Below are positions 7,972 to 15,117 of a stretch of DNA of 24,179 nucleotides, in pieces. The position numbers and the translations under genes were made by a program. This DNA is from an uncultured Bilophila sp. (GTDB lineage: Bacteria; Desulfobacterota; Desulfovibrionia; Desulfovibrionales; Desulfovibrionaceae), in assembly GCA_910585945.1 (NCBI GenBank), contig CAJUHZ010000036.1:1-24179 (forward strand), in the 5' to 3' direction. The stretch's first letter is position 1; every line of letters begins with the position of its first letter. The notes below the pieces were generated by a model. That model was not told the DNA's origin. It was given only the letters and a program-made list of their open reading frames with translations, and ran no database searches.

Positions 7972-7995
7972 CCGGGCGCGGGGAACCCGCGCCGG
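7972..7995 (-). other. GC-rich intergenic hairpin between capsid and cement genes
   Basis: On the minus strand CCGGCGCGGG and CCCGCGCC(C)GG can pair with a very short loop and one bulged base. It starts about 25 bases past the capsid stop. There is no T tract. It may protect the 3' end of the highly expressed capsid message or adjust the capsid to cement ratio. Confidence 0.5.
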
Positions 7996-8019
7996 GGATC
8001 GCGCCAGCGCGCGGCCCCG

Positions 8020-8937
8020 CTACACAGCGGCTTCCGTGCCGTCCGGCAGGTTGTAGGATCCCACAAGCTTCACCCCGTTGATGTCGCCGATGACGGTTTT
8101 CATGGACCCGTCGTTGATCGTCATTTGCAGGTATTCCTTCTTGATGGCGCTCATGGTTTTCTGAAGGATCTTGTGGTGGCCGAAAATGTAGGTGTTGCCG
8201 GCCGTGCCGCGCACCGCGGCGATGGCGTCCTCCAGCATGTCCAGGGTGGGCAGGTTGGCCGCGTTCACATTGGCGACGGCGAAAACCGAGCGCTCGGGCG
8301 CGAGGTTCTGCCAGCCAAAGCGCCCGCGGTACTCCACGCCGTAGCCGAGCACGCCCTCCTCGCTCCGCAAGTGGTAGAGGCTCCCCCCGTTGATGGGGGT
8401 AATGTCCACCAGCCGGCCCTGCGTGAAGCCCGTGGGATCGTAAATGCCGATGTTGGCTTCCTTGTCGAAGCGCACCACCATGACGGTGTAGGCGTCCTTC
8501 GCGGCCTTGCCCCGGACGACGAGTTTCTTGGCGAGCGCGGCCTTGCGCCAGTGATCGCGCCAGATGGCCAGCTCGGTGTCCATGCCCGCCTTGCCGAGAA
8601 TGGCGGACTCGCGCCGGGCAAAGTACTGGGCCGCGCCGCCGAACTGATCGGCCTTGTCCTTGCTGACTTCCATTTCCCCGCCAAGCACGGAAACATAGGT
8701 CTGCCGCAGGTTGGCGTCGGCCTTCATGCTGGGCAGGGGCGCGCCAAGCTCGCCAAAGGCCGGCCCCTGAACGTTGGCGAGCACTTCTTCCACGTTCCAC
8801 AGGCCGTGCGTGGCGGGAATCCATTTGAGCATGGCGAGAATGGGCGCTTCCTCGGTGAGAAAATCCACAAGCTCCGGCCGCTTGCGCGCCTTGTCCAGGG
8901 CGATTTCCCTGAGGGTTTGCGGGATCATGTCGGACAT
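8020..8937 (-). CDS. Major capsid protein (BPP-1 Bbp17-like, HK97 fold expected)
   Basis: A protein of 305 aa. It lies between a scaffold and a cement gene, in the order of BPP-1-like phages. Features fit this capsid family: an N-terminal helix (IPQTLREIALDKARKRPELV), ILAMLKWIPATHGLWNVEE, an extended loop with MEVSKDKADQFGGAAQYFAR, and a C-terminal P-domain-like segment with HHKILQKTMSAIKKEYLQM and INGVKLVGSYNL. It should form the icosahedral shell. No maturation protease is visible, and the protein appears to be made without a delta domain. ATG 8937 has AGGAGG 5-6 bases upstream, overlapping the scaffold stop. Confidence 0.8.
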   Translation of the reverse strand: MSDMIPQTLREIALDKARKRPELVDFLTEEAPILAMLKWIPATHGLWNVEEVLANVQGPAFGELGAPLPSMKADANLRQTYVSVLGGEMEVSKDKADQFGGAAQYFARRESAILGKAGMDTELAIWRDHWRKAALAKKLVVRGKAAKDAYTVMVVRFDKEANIGIYDPTGFTQGRLVDITPINGGSLYHLRSEEGVLGYGVEYRGRFGWQNLAPERSVFAVANVNAANLPTLDMLEDAIAAVRGTAGNTYIFGHHKILQKTMSAIKKEYLQMTINDGSMKTVIGDINGVKLVGSYNLPDGTEAAV

Positions 8938-8940
8938 CGG

Positions 8941-9618
8941 CTACCTCCTGAACATGTTTTTGTAGGTTTCTTCCGCTGTTTCGCGGCCGTACGCGGCCGG
9001 GGCGGCCCTGCCGCCGGAGAGGGCGTCCTCCGAAAGGAGCGTGCCCACGGCGTGGAAGGCTTCCGCCAGCACGGGGTTGTTGTTCATGCCGCTGGCGGCC
9101 AGGGCTTCGGAGAGCCGCCCCTGCATACGCCTGTCCAGAGCGGTCACGGCCCTGAGCGCCGTGGCGCTGTTCTCCTCGAAGCGGCTTCCCCAGCGCCGCC
9201 GGAGTTCGGCCCTGCCGGCGGCCAGGGCCGCCTCCGCGATCTCGCTGTTGGCGCTGATCTGCCAATCCACAAGGGCTTGCGCCTGATCAGGGGTGATGCC
9301 CCTGTCCACGCAGAAGCGGCGAAAGTTTTCGGCCACGCCCTCGTCAACCCGCACGCCTTCGGGGTAGTGCAGATCCACATCCTCGGGCCGGAGCGCCGGG
9401 GTGTAGGCCAGGCCGCGTTCCAGGGCGCGGGCGGCGTCTTCCGCGCTGTCCACCTGCCCGAGTCTGTCGCTCCAGTCCGCGGGAAAGGCGTTGCGCCAGT
9501 CCGTGGGTGCGGTTGAGGCGGACGCGGTTTGGGCAGGCGCGAAGTCCGCCGCGCCGGGCAGTGCGGGACTCGCCCCGCCGCCCGAAGCTCCCGGCTCGCG
9601 CATCATGTCTTCAGTCAT
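8941..9618 (-). CDS. Capsid scaffolding protein
   Basis: A protein of 225 aa directly before the major capsid gene. The N-terminus is low complexity (Pro/Ala/Gly/Ser). The middle has WSDRLGQVDSAEDAARALER and a VRVDEGVAENFRRFCVDRGI segment followed by TPDQAQALVDWQ, a pattern common to podovirus scaffolds. The rest is helical and charged and ends in ETYKNMFRR, a basic helix likely to touch the capsid subunit. It probably guides procapsid assembly and then leaves. ATG 9618 is preferred over a start at 9654 because AAGGAG lies 7 bases upstream. The start overlaps the end of the Bbp19-like gene by 8 bases. Confidence 0.75.
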   Translation of the reverse strand: MTEDMMREPGASGGGASPALPGAADFAPAQTASASTAPTDWRNAFPADWSDRLGQVDSAEDAARALERGLAYTPALRPEDVDLHYPEGVRVDEGVAENFRRFCVDRGITPDQAQALVDWQISANSEIAEAALAAGRAELRRRWGSRFEENSATALRAVTALDRRMQGRLSEALAASGMNNNPVLAEAFHAVGTLLSEDALSGGRAAPAAYGRETAEETYKNMFRR

Positions 9619-9997
9619 GTGCGTTCTCCTTCCTGTTCGGTTCCTGTTCTTCACGCGGGAACGTGATCCGCCGCGTCTCCGGTTCCATGCCGTCCGGACG
9701 GATATTCGAGCGTATGTCGCCGGGGCGCATGTCGATGCCGCGCAGTTCCGCCATGATCCGCAGGCAGGCGGGGGGATGGGCGCGCGCCGCGCGGTTGAGA
9801 ATCCAGTCCGCCGCGTTGCGCAGGCGCATTTCGCTTTCCCGCGTCATGGGCGCGTCGGCCCCCAGCTCCCGCAGCAGGCGGAGAAAGACGCGCCGCCCCG
9901 CCTCCGTGCCGAGCACTTCCCCCAGATCCGCAAGCGCCTGACGCTCCTCACGTTCGCGCTCCCGGCGTCCGGCCTCCTGATCGCCCGGGGTTTTCAT
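9611..9997 (-). CDS. Bbp19-like small phage protein
   Basis: A protein of 128 aa. Residues 22-50 have the pattern of the Bbp19 family: DLGEVLGTEAGRRVFLRLL followed by a Glu-Leu-Gly-Ala run. Both ends are highly charged. Its role in the virion or in assembly is not known to me. The gene always sits near the portal and scaffold genes in related phages, which suggests a head-assembly task. ATG 9997 overlaps the portal stop as ATGA and has GGGAGG about 9 bases upstream. Confidence 0.72.
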   Translation of the reverse strand: MKTPGDQEAGRREREREERQALADLGEVLGTEAGRRVFLRLLRELGADAPMTRESEMRLRNAADWILNRAARAHPPACLRIMAELRGIDMRPGDIRSNIRPDGMEPETRRITFPREEQEPNRKENAHD

Positions 9998-11673
9998 GCC
10001 GCTTCGCCTCCCTGTTCCGGTCCGGCTTCCGCCCCGGCGGCCTGCTCCGTGGACAGGAGTTCCCCGGCAAGCGAGCCTTGCGTCTTCACGTTGCCAAGGG
10101 CGACCATCTGCTGGAGCATCTGCGCTTGCGCGGCCTGTTGTTCCTGAGCCTGTCGGGCTTCGGCCCGTTCCTGCCGCAGGGCGGCCACCGCCTCGTCGGA
10201 ACGGATCACCGAGGCCGGCACGCCAAGGCGTTGCGCAAGCTCGTCAATGGCCTGTTCAAAGTCGATCTTGTCGGCCGCCTCCGGCACGATCCCGAGCAGG
10301 GGGGCGGCCAGATCGAAGAGGTTCTGAATGGCGACGGCTCCGCTCTGCTCCAGCATCTGCGCCATGGGCGACTGGTAGGAGACGTTGAGCGAGGCAAAGG
10401 GCGAAAGCCCTTGCGGCGGCCGCGGCAGCAGCCCCGCCTCGTCGAGCAGACCGAAGATCCGTTCCAGCAGGGGCGAGAGCACGCGCGGCTCGTAGCCGGA
10501 CACGGTAGGCCCCATCAGCTCCGCGCTCCGCCGGCGGCGATCCATGTATTCCGTCATGGTCATGCCGGCCGGGCGGGTTTCAAGACTCATGTTGGCGAAG
10601 ACGTTGGCCATCATCACGTCTTCCAGCCGCATGGCGATTTGATCGATCTCCCGCTGCACATGCTGAATGGCCGGGCCGAAATTGACTTCGTACAGCGGCT
10701 TGAGCGCATCCCCCGCGCCAAAGCCGGAAGAAGGAATCAGCGCGCCGGCCGACGTGTCCACAAACGCCTTGAGCGGCCCCTGGGACACCAGGGGCGGGTC
10801 GATCATCTTTTCCACGCCCACGGCCTTGCGCATCTCCCAGCTCTCGATGCCCTTCTGATCGGCAAGCGCCTCGTCGCCGGGGCCGGCGCCATACACGCCG
10901 CGCGCCTCTTCCCACACCGTGAAAAAGAAGGGCATGGAGCGAAATCCGCTCTCGGCCAGAAAATCCGCGCCGTTTTCCTCGTACCACCACGAACCCCACG
11001 GCATGTTGCCGTGATCCTTGCGCTCGGGATCGCGCTCCGCGCGGCGTTGCGTGACATGCCGCACCGGAACCGGATCGTAGGGGCGGCTTTCCAGCTTTTC
11101 TCGCGCGATCCGGCTCAGTCTGTCCGCGCCGAAGCGATCCGCCAGTTCGCGCGGGGTCATGAGCAGACGCCGCGCCACAGCATCAAGGTTGCCGTCCGCA
11201 TCCAGGGCGACGCAGTAGGTGCCGCAGGTCTGGCAAAAACAGCGGGCCACGGTGCGGGCGCTCTCCTCACACCCCAGAAGCGCGCAGCCAAAGGCCAGCA
11301 ATTCCTTGTTGAAGGCGTGGATCGCCCGGTAGAAGCCGCCGGCGGCAAGCACGGCGCGCAAGAGGGCGTCCACGGCGTCCACATATTCGTTGCCGCCCGT
11401 GGCCTCACGATCCTCGCGCCGCAAAAAGGCATGGCGGAACCACGGCACGCTGGCCGGGGTCACGGCCTGGGTCATGCCCGCCGCGGCCTTGCGCAAGGCG
11501 CGGTTGGCCGCCGGGTTGAACAGGTTGGCCTCGCGCGGGTTTTCCGCATCCTCGCCCTGAAACAGCCCGCGCGAGGGCAGAATGAGCCGGCCTATTTCGC
11601 GCTGCCGGGCAAGCCGCGGCGCGCGCAGGCTCTCCAGATGGCTGACGAACTGCCTGATCTCTCCGAGATGCAT
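9994..11673 (-). CDS. Portal protein / head-to-tail connector
   Basis: A protein of 559 aa, the size of podovirus portals of the head-tail connector family. Recognisable parts are an N-terminal helix (HLESLRAPRLARQREI), the GMTQAVTPASVPWFR segment, FYRAIHAFNKELLAFGCALL, a WYEENGADFLAESGFRSMPF strand region, IESWEMRKAVGVEKMIDPPL, and a long C-terminal Gln/Ala/Glu helix that should form the barrel. It would assemble as a dodecamer at one capsid vertex and accept the terminase. Residues 130-154 contain six cysteines (130, 135, 145, 147, 150, 154), which is unusual. ATG 11673 is chosen over an upstream frame because GAGG lies about 8 bases before it and the upstream gene stops 4 bases away. Confidence 0.85.
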   Translation of the reverse strand: MHLGEIRQFVSHLESLRAPRLARQREIGRLILPSRGLFQGEDAENPREANLFNPAANRALRKAAAGMTQAVTPASVPWFRHAFLRREDREATGGNEYVDAVDALLRAVLAAGGFYRAIHAFNKELLAFGCALLGCEESARTVARCFCQTCGTYCVALDADGNLDAVARRLLMTPRELADRFGADRLSRIAREKLESRPYDPVPVRHVTQRRAERDPERKDHGNMPWGSWWYEENGADFLAESGFRSMPFFFTVWEEARGVYGAGPGDEALADQKGIESWEMRKAVGVEKMIDPPLVSQGPLKAFVDTSAGALIPSSGFGAGDALKPLYEVNFGPAIQHVQREIDQIAMRLEDVMMANVFANMSLETRPAGMTMTEYMDRRRRSAELMGPTVSGYEPRVLSPLLERIFGLLDEAGLLPRPPQGLSPFASLNVSYQSPMAQMLEQSGAVAIQNLFDLAAPLLGIVPEAADKIDFEQAIDELAQRLGVPASVIRSDEAVAALRQERAEARQAQEQQAAQAQMLQQMVALGNVKTQGSLAGELLSTEQAAGAEAGPEQGGEAA

Positions 11674-11677
11674 GGCT

Positions 11678-11935
11678 CTACCTCGCCTGATTGTTGAGGC
11701 CCGAACGCCCCAGCAGGGACGATCCCGCAGCGTTCGCTCCGCTCGCGCCAAGCGGAGAGGTCAGCAGGGTGCCGCCCATCCGCCGCCGCTGGCGCAGTTT
11801 GCGTCTTTCCTCATCGCGCACGCCGGCCGCTTCGGCCTCCCGCTCCGCCTCGCGCGGCGCGGCCTCGGCCTCGTACACCACCGGCGCGGGCGCGGACGAT
11901 CCTCCGCCGAAAATGGAAGAAACCACTCCACCCAT
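11678..11935 (-). CDS. Small head-associated protein
   Basis: A protein of 85 aa. It begins MGGVVSSIFGGGSSAPAP, continues with an Ala/Glu/Arg helix, then RQRRRMGGTLLTSPLG and a C-terminal SSLLGRSGLN. This layout (Gly-rich start, charged helix, basic patch, LLG ending) is common in small proteins coded just before podovirus portals. Its exact role is unknown; a portal or ejection accessory function is likely. ATG 11935 has AAGGAG 8 bases upstream. An earlier ATG at 11986 overlaps the preceding stop but would add residues coded by a hairpin and lacks a good ribosome site. Confidence 0.68.
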   Translation of the reverse strand: MGGVVSSIFGGGSSAPAPVVYEAEAAPREAEREAEAAGVRDEERRKLRQRRRMGGTLLTSPLGASGANAAGSSLLGRSGLNNQAR

Positions 11936-11956
11936 ATTCAAAACTCCTTTCCGTCG

Positions 11957-11976
11957 CCCGCCGGACTCCCGGCGGG
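11957..11976 (-). other. GC-rich intergenic hairpin before the small head protein
   Basis: A perfect 8-bp inverted repeat, CCCGCCGG and CCGGCGGG, with a 4-nt loop. It lies between the stop of the GNAT-like gene and the AAGGAG site of the small head gene. It has no T tract. It could limit ribosome re-initiation so that the ATG at 11935 is used. Confidence 0.6.
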
Positions 11977-11982
11977 GTTGCA

Positions 11983-12591
11983 TCATTGCAAAAACGTGGC
12001 GATATCCTCACGCCGGAGCACCGCCAGCAGGCCGTCCCGACAGCGCGCGGGATCGCGCGAAGTGGGCATGTGGCAGGCGCGGGGCAGGCGGACGGGCGCG
12101 CCAAAGCCCCAGGCGCGGGCCGCGCGGGTCACGGGCTGGTAGCAGGCCGGCCATACGGCCAGCAGCGAGGCCAGGGGCAGTGTCGCAAAGAGATGGACAA
12201 TGGCCTGCCGCCCGAGCGGCTCCCACTCCGGCCTTGCCGCGCGGAACACGCAGAAATGCACGCACCCGCACAGCCCCATGAGCGGATTCAGCCAGACAGC
12301 CCCGACCGGGAACCCATCCGTTCCCTCCACCCCGCCGTTCGCTTCGCCCGATCCGTCCGGATTGCCCGGGTTGTTCGATCTGCCCTGACTGCCCGATCCG
12401 GCCGATCTCGTCGGGGCATAGGCCAGCCAGCACAGCGCCCGGGCCGGGTCCACGCATTCCAGCCAGTCCGGCAGGGCGGGCGCGGCCCGGTTCCAGAGAA
12501 TGGTTCGCTCCATGCCCTCGGCCCGCATGCGCTCAAAGGGCAGACGCCGCAGGGCCGGCGTGTCCGCCGCCGTGAAACGGTAGGTCACCAT
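11983..12591 (-). CDS. GNAT-fold-like phage protein with low-complexity insert
   Basis: A protein of 202 aa. The C-terminal half looks like a degenerate GNAT acyltransferase: VGAVWLNPLMGLCGCVHFCV (beta strands), ARPEWEPLGRQAIVHLF (helix), and VTRAARAWGFGAPVRLP, where RAWGF resembles the A-x-x-LGF ending of GNATs. The usual Q/RxxGxG/A acetyl-CoA loop is not clear, so it may be inactive. Proteins of this type (DUF2824-like) occur near terminase and portal genes in other podoviruses. Residues 62-87 are a Gly/Ser/Asn/Pro insert coded by a 9-bp tandem tract. ATG 12591 has AGGGAGG 7 bases upstream and overlaps the TerL stop by 7 bases. Confidence 0.65.
   Translation of the reverse strand: MVTYRFTAADTPALRRLPFERMRAEGMERTILWNRAAPALPDWLECVDPARALCWLAYAPTRSAGSGSQGRSNNPGNPDGSGEANGGVEGTDGFPVGAVWLNPLMGLCGCVHFCVFRAARPEWEPLGRQAIVHLFATLPLASLLAVWPACYQPVTRAARAWGFGAPVRLPRACHMPTSRDPARCRDGLLAVLRREDIATFLQ
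12341..12412. repeat. Eight 9-bp units in the GNAT-like gene
   Basis: Reading the plus strand in steps of nine from 12341 gives gcttcgccc, gatccgtcc, ggattgccc, gggttgttc, gatctgccc, tgactgccc, gatccggcc and gatctcgtc. The consensus is close to GATCYGCCC. On the coding strand each unit encodes three residues such as Asn-Pro-Gly, Asn-Pro-Asp or Gly-Ser-Gly. This is a degenerate minisatellite inside the gene. Confidence 0.8.
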
Positions 12592-14228
12592 GCGCCCGCC
12601 TCCCTGCCCGATATGGGGCCGGACGTGTGGCCCGACATGGCGGCGGAAGCGCCGTAGGCGTATTTGAGGAAGTGTTCGCCCTGCCCCATGCCCGCCCGCC
12701 GCAGACGATCAAGCTCCCGCTCGACGGCGCTCCGGCCGTCCGCCGCGTCGGGAAACGGCACGCGCACGTCCGGATCCACGGCGCGGGAGAGACAGTCGAG
12801 CATGTCGTCGTGCGCGCAGACGGGGAATGTGCCGTATTCCTCTTCCACAAACTCCCGAGTGAAATCGCGGATGCGCCCCTCGCCGTCCCGAAAGGCGTCG
12901 TGCGCGGGCAGAAACAGCCGTTCCCGCTCGAACCAGGGGATCAGGCGGCGGATGCGGTCGCTCTTGGCCGTGGAGCCGCCAAGCTCGCGCAGGGTGAAAT
13001 GGTAGTTGAGCCGCGTCATTTCACTGCGGATGTGCTCGATATCGGCCTGAAGGCCGTACCGCTCGTAGCCCACAAAGAGCGGATCGAATTCGCGCGCCAG
13101 GCGGAACACCGTTGCCGTGCGCTCGGTCAGGTTGAGCCGCGCCCGCTCGCCATGCACAAGATAGAGGCATTTGTCCGCATTCCAGCCCACAACGCAGAAC
13201 ACGCTGTAGTCGCTGCCTCTCTTCTTGCTCCCGGCCGGGTCCACCAGAATGGCGCGGTTCATGCTTCGCCACAGGTTTTCGGCGGGCCGCCAGTAGCGGA
13301 GCCATTCGGCGCGGAAGCCGTCGGCCTTGTCGGCCAGCGGATTTTGCAGCATCTGGCAGGCGAAGACGTACGGCCCCATGTCGCGGCGCTTTTCATTCAG
13401 CGCGGCGCGCGGAAGCAGCACGGGTTCGCCCTCGAACGTGCCGTCCGCCGTGGCCGGGCGCACCCGCGGAACCACGGAACCGGCGCGGATCAGTTCGGCA
13501 TAGGTGTCGTTGGCGTGGTAGCGCGTGCCGATCATCCGCCTTGCCCCGCCGCGCGCGCCAAGATTGAGCGAGAGCCGCCAGGCTTCTGTCGTTTTGGCGA
13601 TCTGCTCCGGCGTGCTCACCGATTCCAGGGTCACCACATCGTCATAAATCAGCAGATCGAAGTGCTTGCCCGTGGGCTGACCGTCCACCAGGCCCCAGGC
13701 TTCCACGGTGTTTTCCTTGGGGTTGTTCCCGCGCCGGACGACGATCCCGCCGTCCTCGCTCCAGGTGCGAGCCTCGCCTCTGGCAGGCGGCCGAATGTGC
13801 GGAAACAGTTCCTGCAAAAGCCGGTTCGTCTCGAATTCGCGCTTGATCTGACGCAGAAACGCCCTGGCCGCCGGCCGGGTATGGCTGAAAATCCCGACAG
13901 TGACGTCCGGATTGTTGAGGATGGTCTGAATCGTCAGGCCCACGGTGATGATGGTTGACTTGTAGTGCTCGCGCGCCCACAGATCGAGGCGGCCGTCCGG
14001 CTCCGCCTGTACCTCGCGGCAGCGGGCGAAACAGAAGTCATTGTCCATGTCCGTCCGGCCCATGCCGTTGACCAGCAGAAAGAACAGATCTCCGGCGCAC
14101 AGCGCCCGCAGATCGTCGGGATGCGAGGCCGCGGCGTACACCGCCCCGGCCCGGACACGTTCGCTTTCGCCCGCGTTTTCGCCGTTCATGCCCCGGTTCT
14201 CCCTGTTCCGTCTGTTCCATTCGTTCAT
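12585..14228 (-). CDS. terL: Terminase large subunit
   Basis: A protein of 547 aa with both terminase activities visible. ATPase: a variant Walker A, AREHYKST (85-92), and Walker B LLIYDD (192-197). Nuclease: ILVDPAG with D330, GSDYSV with D340, VGYERYG with E389, and HDDMLD (473-478), the acidic cluster of the RNase H-like metal site. It pumps and cuts genomic DNA at the portal. ATG 14228 overlaps the TerS stop as ATGA and has GGGGAGG 6 bases upstream. A second possible start, ATG 14189, has GGGAGAA before it. Residues 1-18 are an Asn-every-third-residue stretch coded by a 9-bp periodic tract, so the first 13 residues may be a recent extension. Confidence 0.9.
   Translation of the reverse strand: MNEWNRRNRENRGMNGENAGESERVRAGAVYAAASHPDDLRALCAGDLFFLLVNGMGRTDMDNDFCFARCREVQAEPDGRLDLWAREHYKSTIITVGLTIQTILNNPDVTVGIFSHTRPAARAFLRQIKREFETNRLLQELFPHIRPPARGEARTWSEDGGIVVRRGNNPKENTVEAWGLVDGQPTGKHFDLLIYDDVVTLESVSTPEQIAKTTEAWRLSLNLGARGGARRMIGTRYHANDTYAELIRAGSVVPRVRPATADGTFEGEPVLLPRAALNEKRRDMGPYVFACQMLQNPLADKADGFRAEWLRYWRPAENLWRSMNRAILVDPAGSKKRGSDYSVFCVVGWNADKCLYLVHGERARLNLTERTATVFRLAREFDPLFVGYERYGLQADIEHIRSEMTRLNYHFTLRELGGSTAKSDRIRRLIPWFERERLFLPAHDAFRDGEGRIRDFTREFVEEEYGTFPVCAHDDMLDCLSRAVDPDVRVPFPDAADGRSAVERELDRLRRAGMGQGEHFLKYAYGASAAMSGHTSGPISGREAGAW
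14175..14228. repeat. 9-bp periodic tract at the TerL N-terminus
   Basis: On the plus strand GTTY recurs at 14175, 14184, 14196, 14205, 14214 and 14223, with spacings of 9, 12, 9, 9 and 9. The coding strand gives Asn at residues 2, 5, 8, 11, 15 and 18. The units also include the ribosome-site-like GGGAG sequences. Copies are degenerate. Confidence 0.6.
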
Positions 14229-14773
14229 GCCGCGCCTCCCCTGCCCAGCCTTTCCAGCAGGCCGGCCACCACGGGCGTCACTTCGCGCCGCGCCTCCGGC
14301 GCACCGGCGTCGTCAGCTTCCGCCCTTTCCCTGAACAGGCCGAGGTGCTTGCCAAGAAGCTCCAGCGCCCTGACCTTGTCGTGCTTTTTGAGGCGGAGCG
14401 TTCCGCCGCTTCCTTCAGCCACTTCGGCCACGCCGGCGGCCTGTTCTTCCGTCAGGCTGGAGCTTTCCTTCAGCTCCAGCCCGTCCGGCCCCCACTCCAT
14501 GAGATCGCGCGGGTCGGCAAAGGCGATGCGCGCCAGTTCCAGCACCACGCGATCGGCGTCGATTTCCGTGCGTCTGGCCCGCGCCGCCATGCCCGCTTCC
14601 ACGGCGCGCGCCACGCCGGCGTCCGCCAGCAGCCGCGCGCCGATGGAGGACGCCGTTTTCGCGCTGTAGCCGGCGCGGATCGCCGCGCGAGTCGCGTTCA
14701 GATCCTTCAGGTACTCGGCCGCAAAGGCTTCGCGCCGGGGGGAGAGTTTCTTCCCCGCGTTTTCCGTGCGCAT
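14225..14773 (-). CDS. terS: Terminase small subunit
   Basis: A protein of 182 aa. The N-terminal DNA-binding part has the clear Terminase_2 signature: LSPRREAFAAEYLKDLNAT, then RAAIRAGYSAKTASSIGARL. The centre has a helix and the SSLTEEQAAGVAEV segment, and the C-terminal part has KVRALELLGKHLGLF, also typical of the family. It recognises the packaging site and forms the ring that recruits TerL. ATG 14773 is chosen because GAGGAG lies about 9 bases upstream. A GTG at 14827 overlapping the holin stop would add 18 residues but lacks a ribosome site. Its stop overlaps terL. Confidence 0.88.
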   Translation of the reverse strand: MRTENAGKKLSPRREAFAAEYLKDLNATRAAIRAGYSAKTASSIGARLLADAGVARAVEAGMAARARRTEIDADRVVLELARIAFADPRDLMEWGPDGLELKESSSLTEEQAAGVAEVAEGSGGTLRLKKHDKVRALELLGKHLGLFRERAEADDAGAPEARREVTPVVAGLLERLGRGGAA

Positions 14774-14823
14774 CAGACGATTCTCCTCACAACATCCGCT
14801 GGAATTGACCCGCGACGAAGGGA

Positions 14824-15117
14824 TCACACGCCCATGCCGAACAGCGCGCTCACGGCCAGCATGACGTCCTTGAGCATGGACGGCGGCAGGGGCGTCTCCG
14901 GCCAGTAGGTGACGATGATCGGACGGGCCGCGACTTCCCAGGCGAACAGCAGGCAGAGCAGGTACATCATGAGCTTGCGCGGGGTCAGGCCCCCGTTGCT
15001 GGCGCGCTCCGTTTCGGCGTTGATGTCCAGATTTTTTTCCTGAAGCCGGGCGCGATCCGGCAAAATGCGGTCAAGCGCCCTGCTCCCCAGGCCAAGCAGC
15101 GAGGTCAGCCAGCCCAT
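14824..15117 (-). CDS. Holin, 3-TM-type
   Basis: A protein of 97 aa. The N-terminus (MGWLTSLLGLGSRALDRILP) is amphipathic, followed by a charged segment with KNLDINAETERASNG. Two hydrophobic stretches follow: KLMMYLLCLLFAWEVAARPI and a C-terminal SMLKDVMLAVSALFGMGV. The Trp-x3-Arg-Pro and final Phe-Gly-Met-Gly pattern fit the holin family with three membrane segments found in phages and gene transfer agents. It should form lesions in the inner membrane that release the endolysin. ATG 15117 has GGGGAGG 7 bases upstream and overlaps the endolysin stop as TGATG. The longer open frame upstream is only the endolysin gene read in another frame. Confidence 0.75.
   Translation of the reverse strand: MGWLTSLLGLGSRALDRILPDRARLQEKNLDINAETERASNGGLTPRKLMMYLLCLLFAWEVAARPIIVTYWPETPLPPSMLKDVMLAVSALFGMGV

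Noticed and set aside
5914..8166. 15-bp exact match (catggttttctgaag) at 5914-5928 and 8152-8166, coding LQKTM in fibre and capsid genes
   Set aside because: One match of this length is expected by chance at a fair rate in a window of this size; no longer homology surrounds it.
10078..11697. 539-codon plus-strand frame
   Set aside because: Antisense to the portal gene; composition is typical of a GC-rich shadow frame.
9626..14211. Recurring CGGAACAGGGAG-like sequence before several start codons
   Set aside because: It contains the Shine-Dalgarno site, so similarity there is expected; copies differ outside it.
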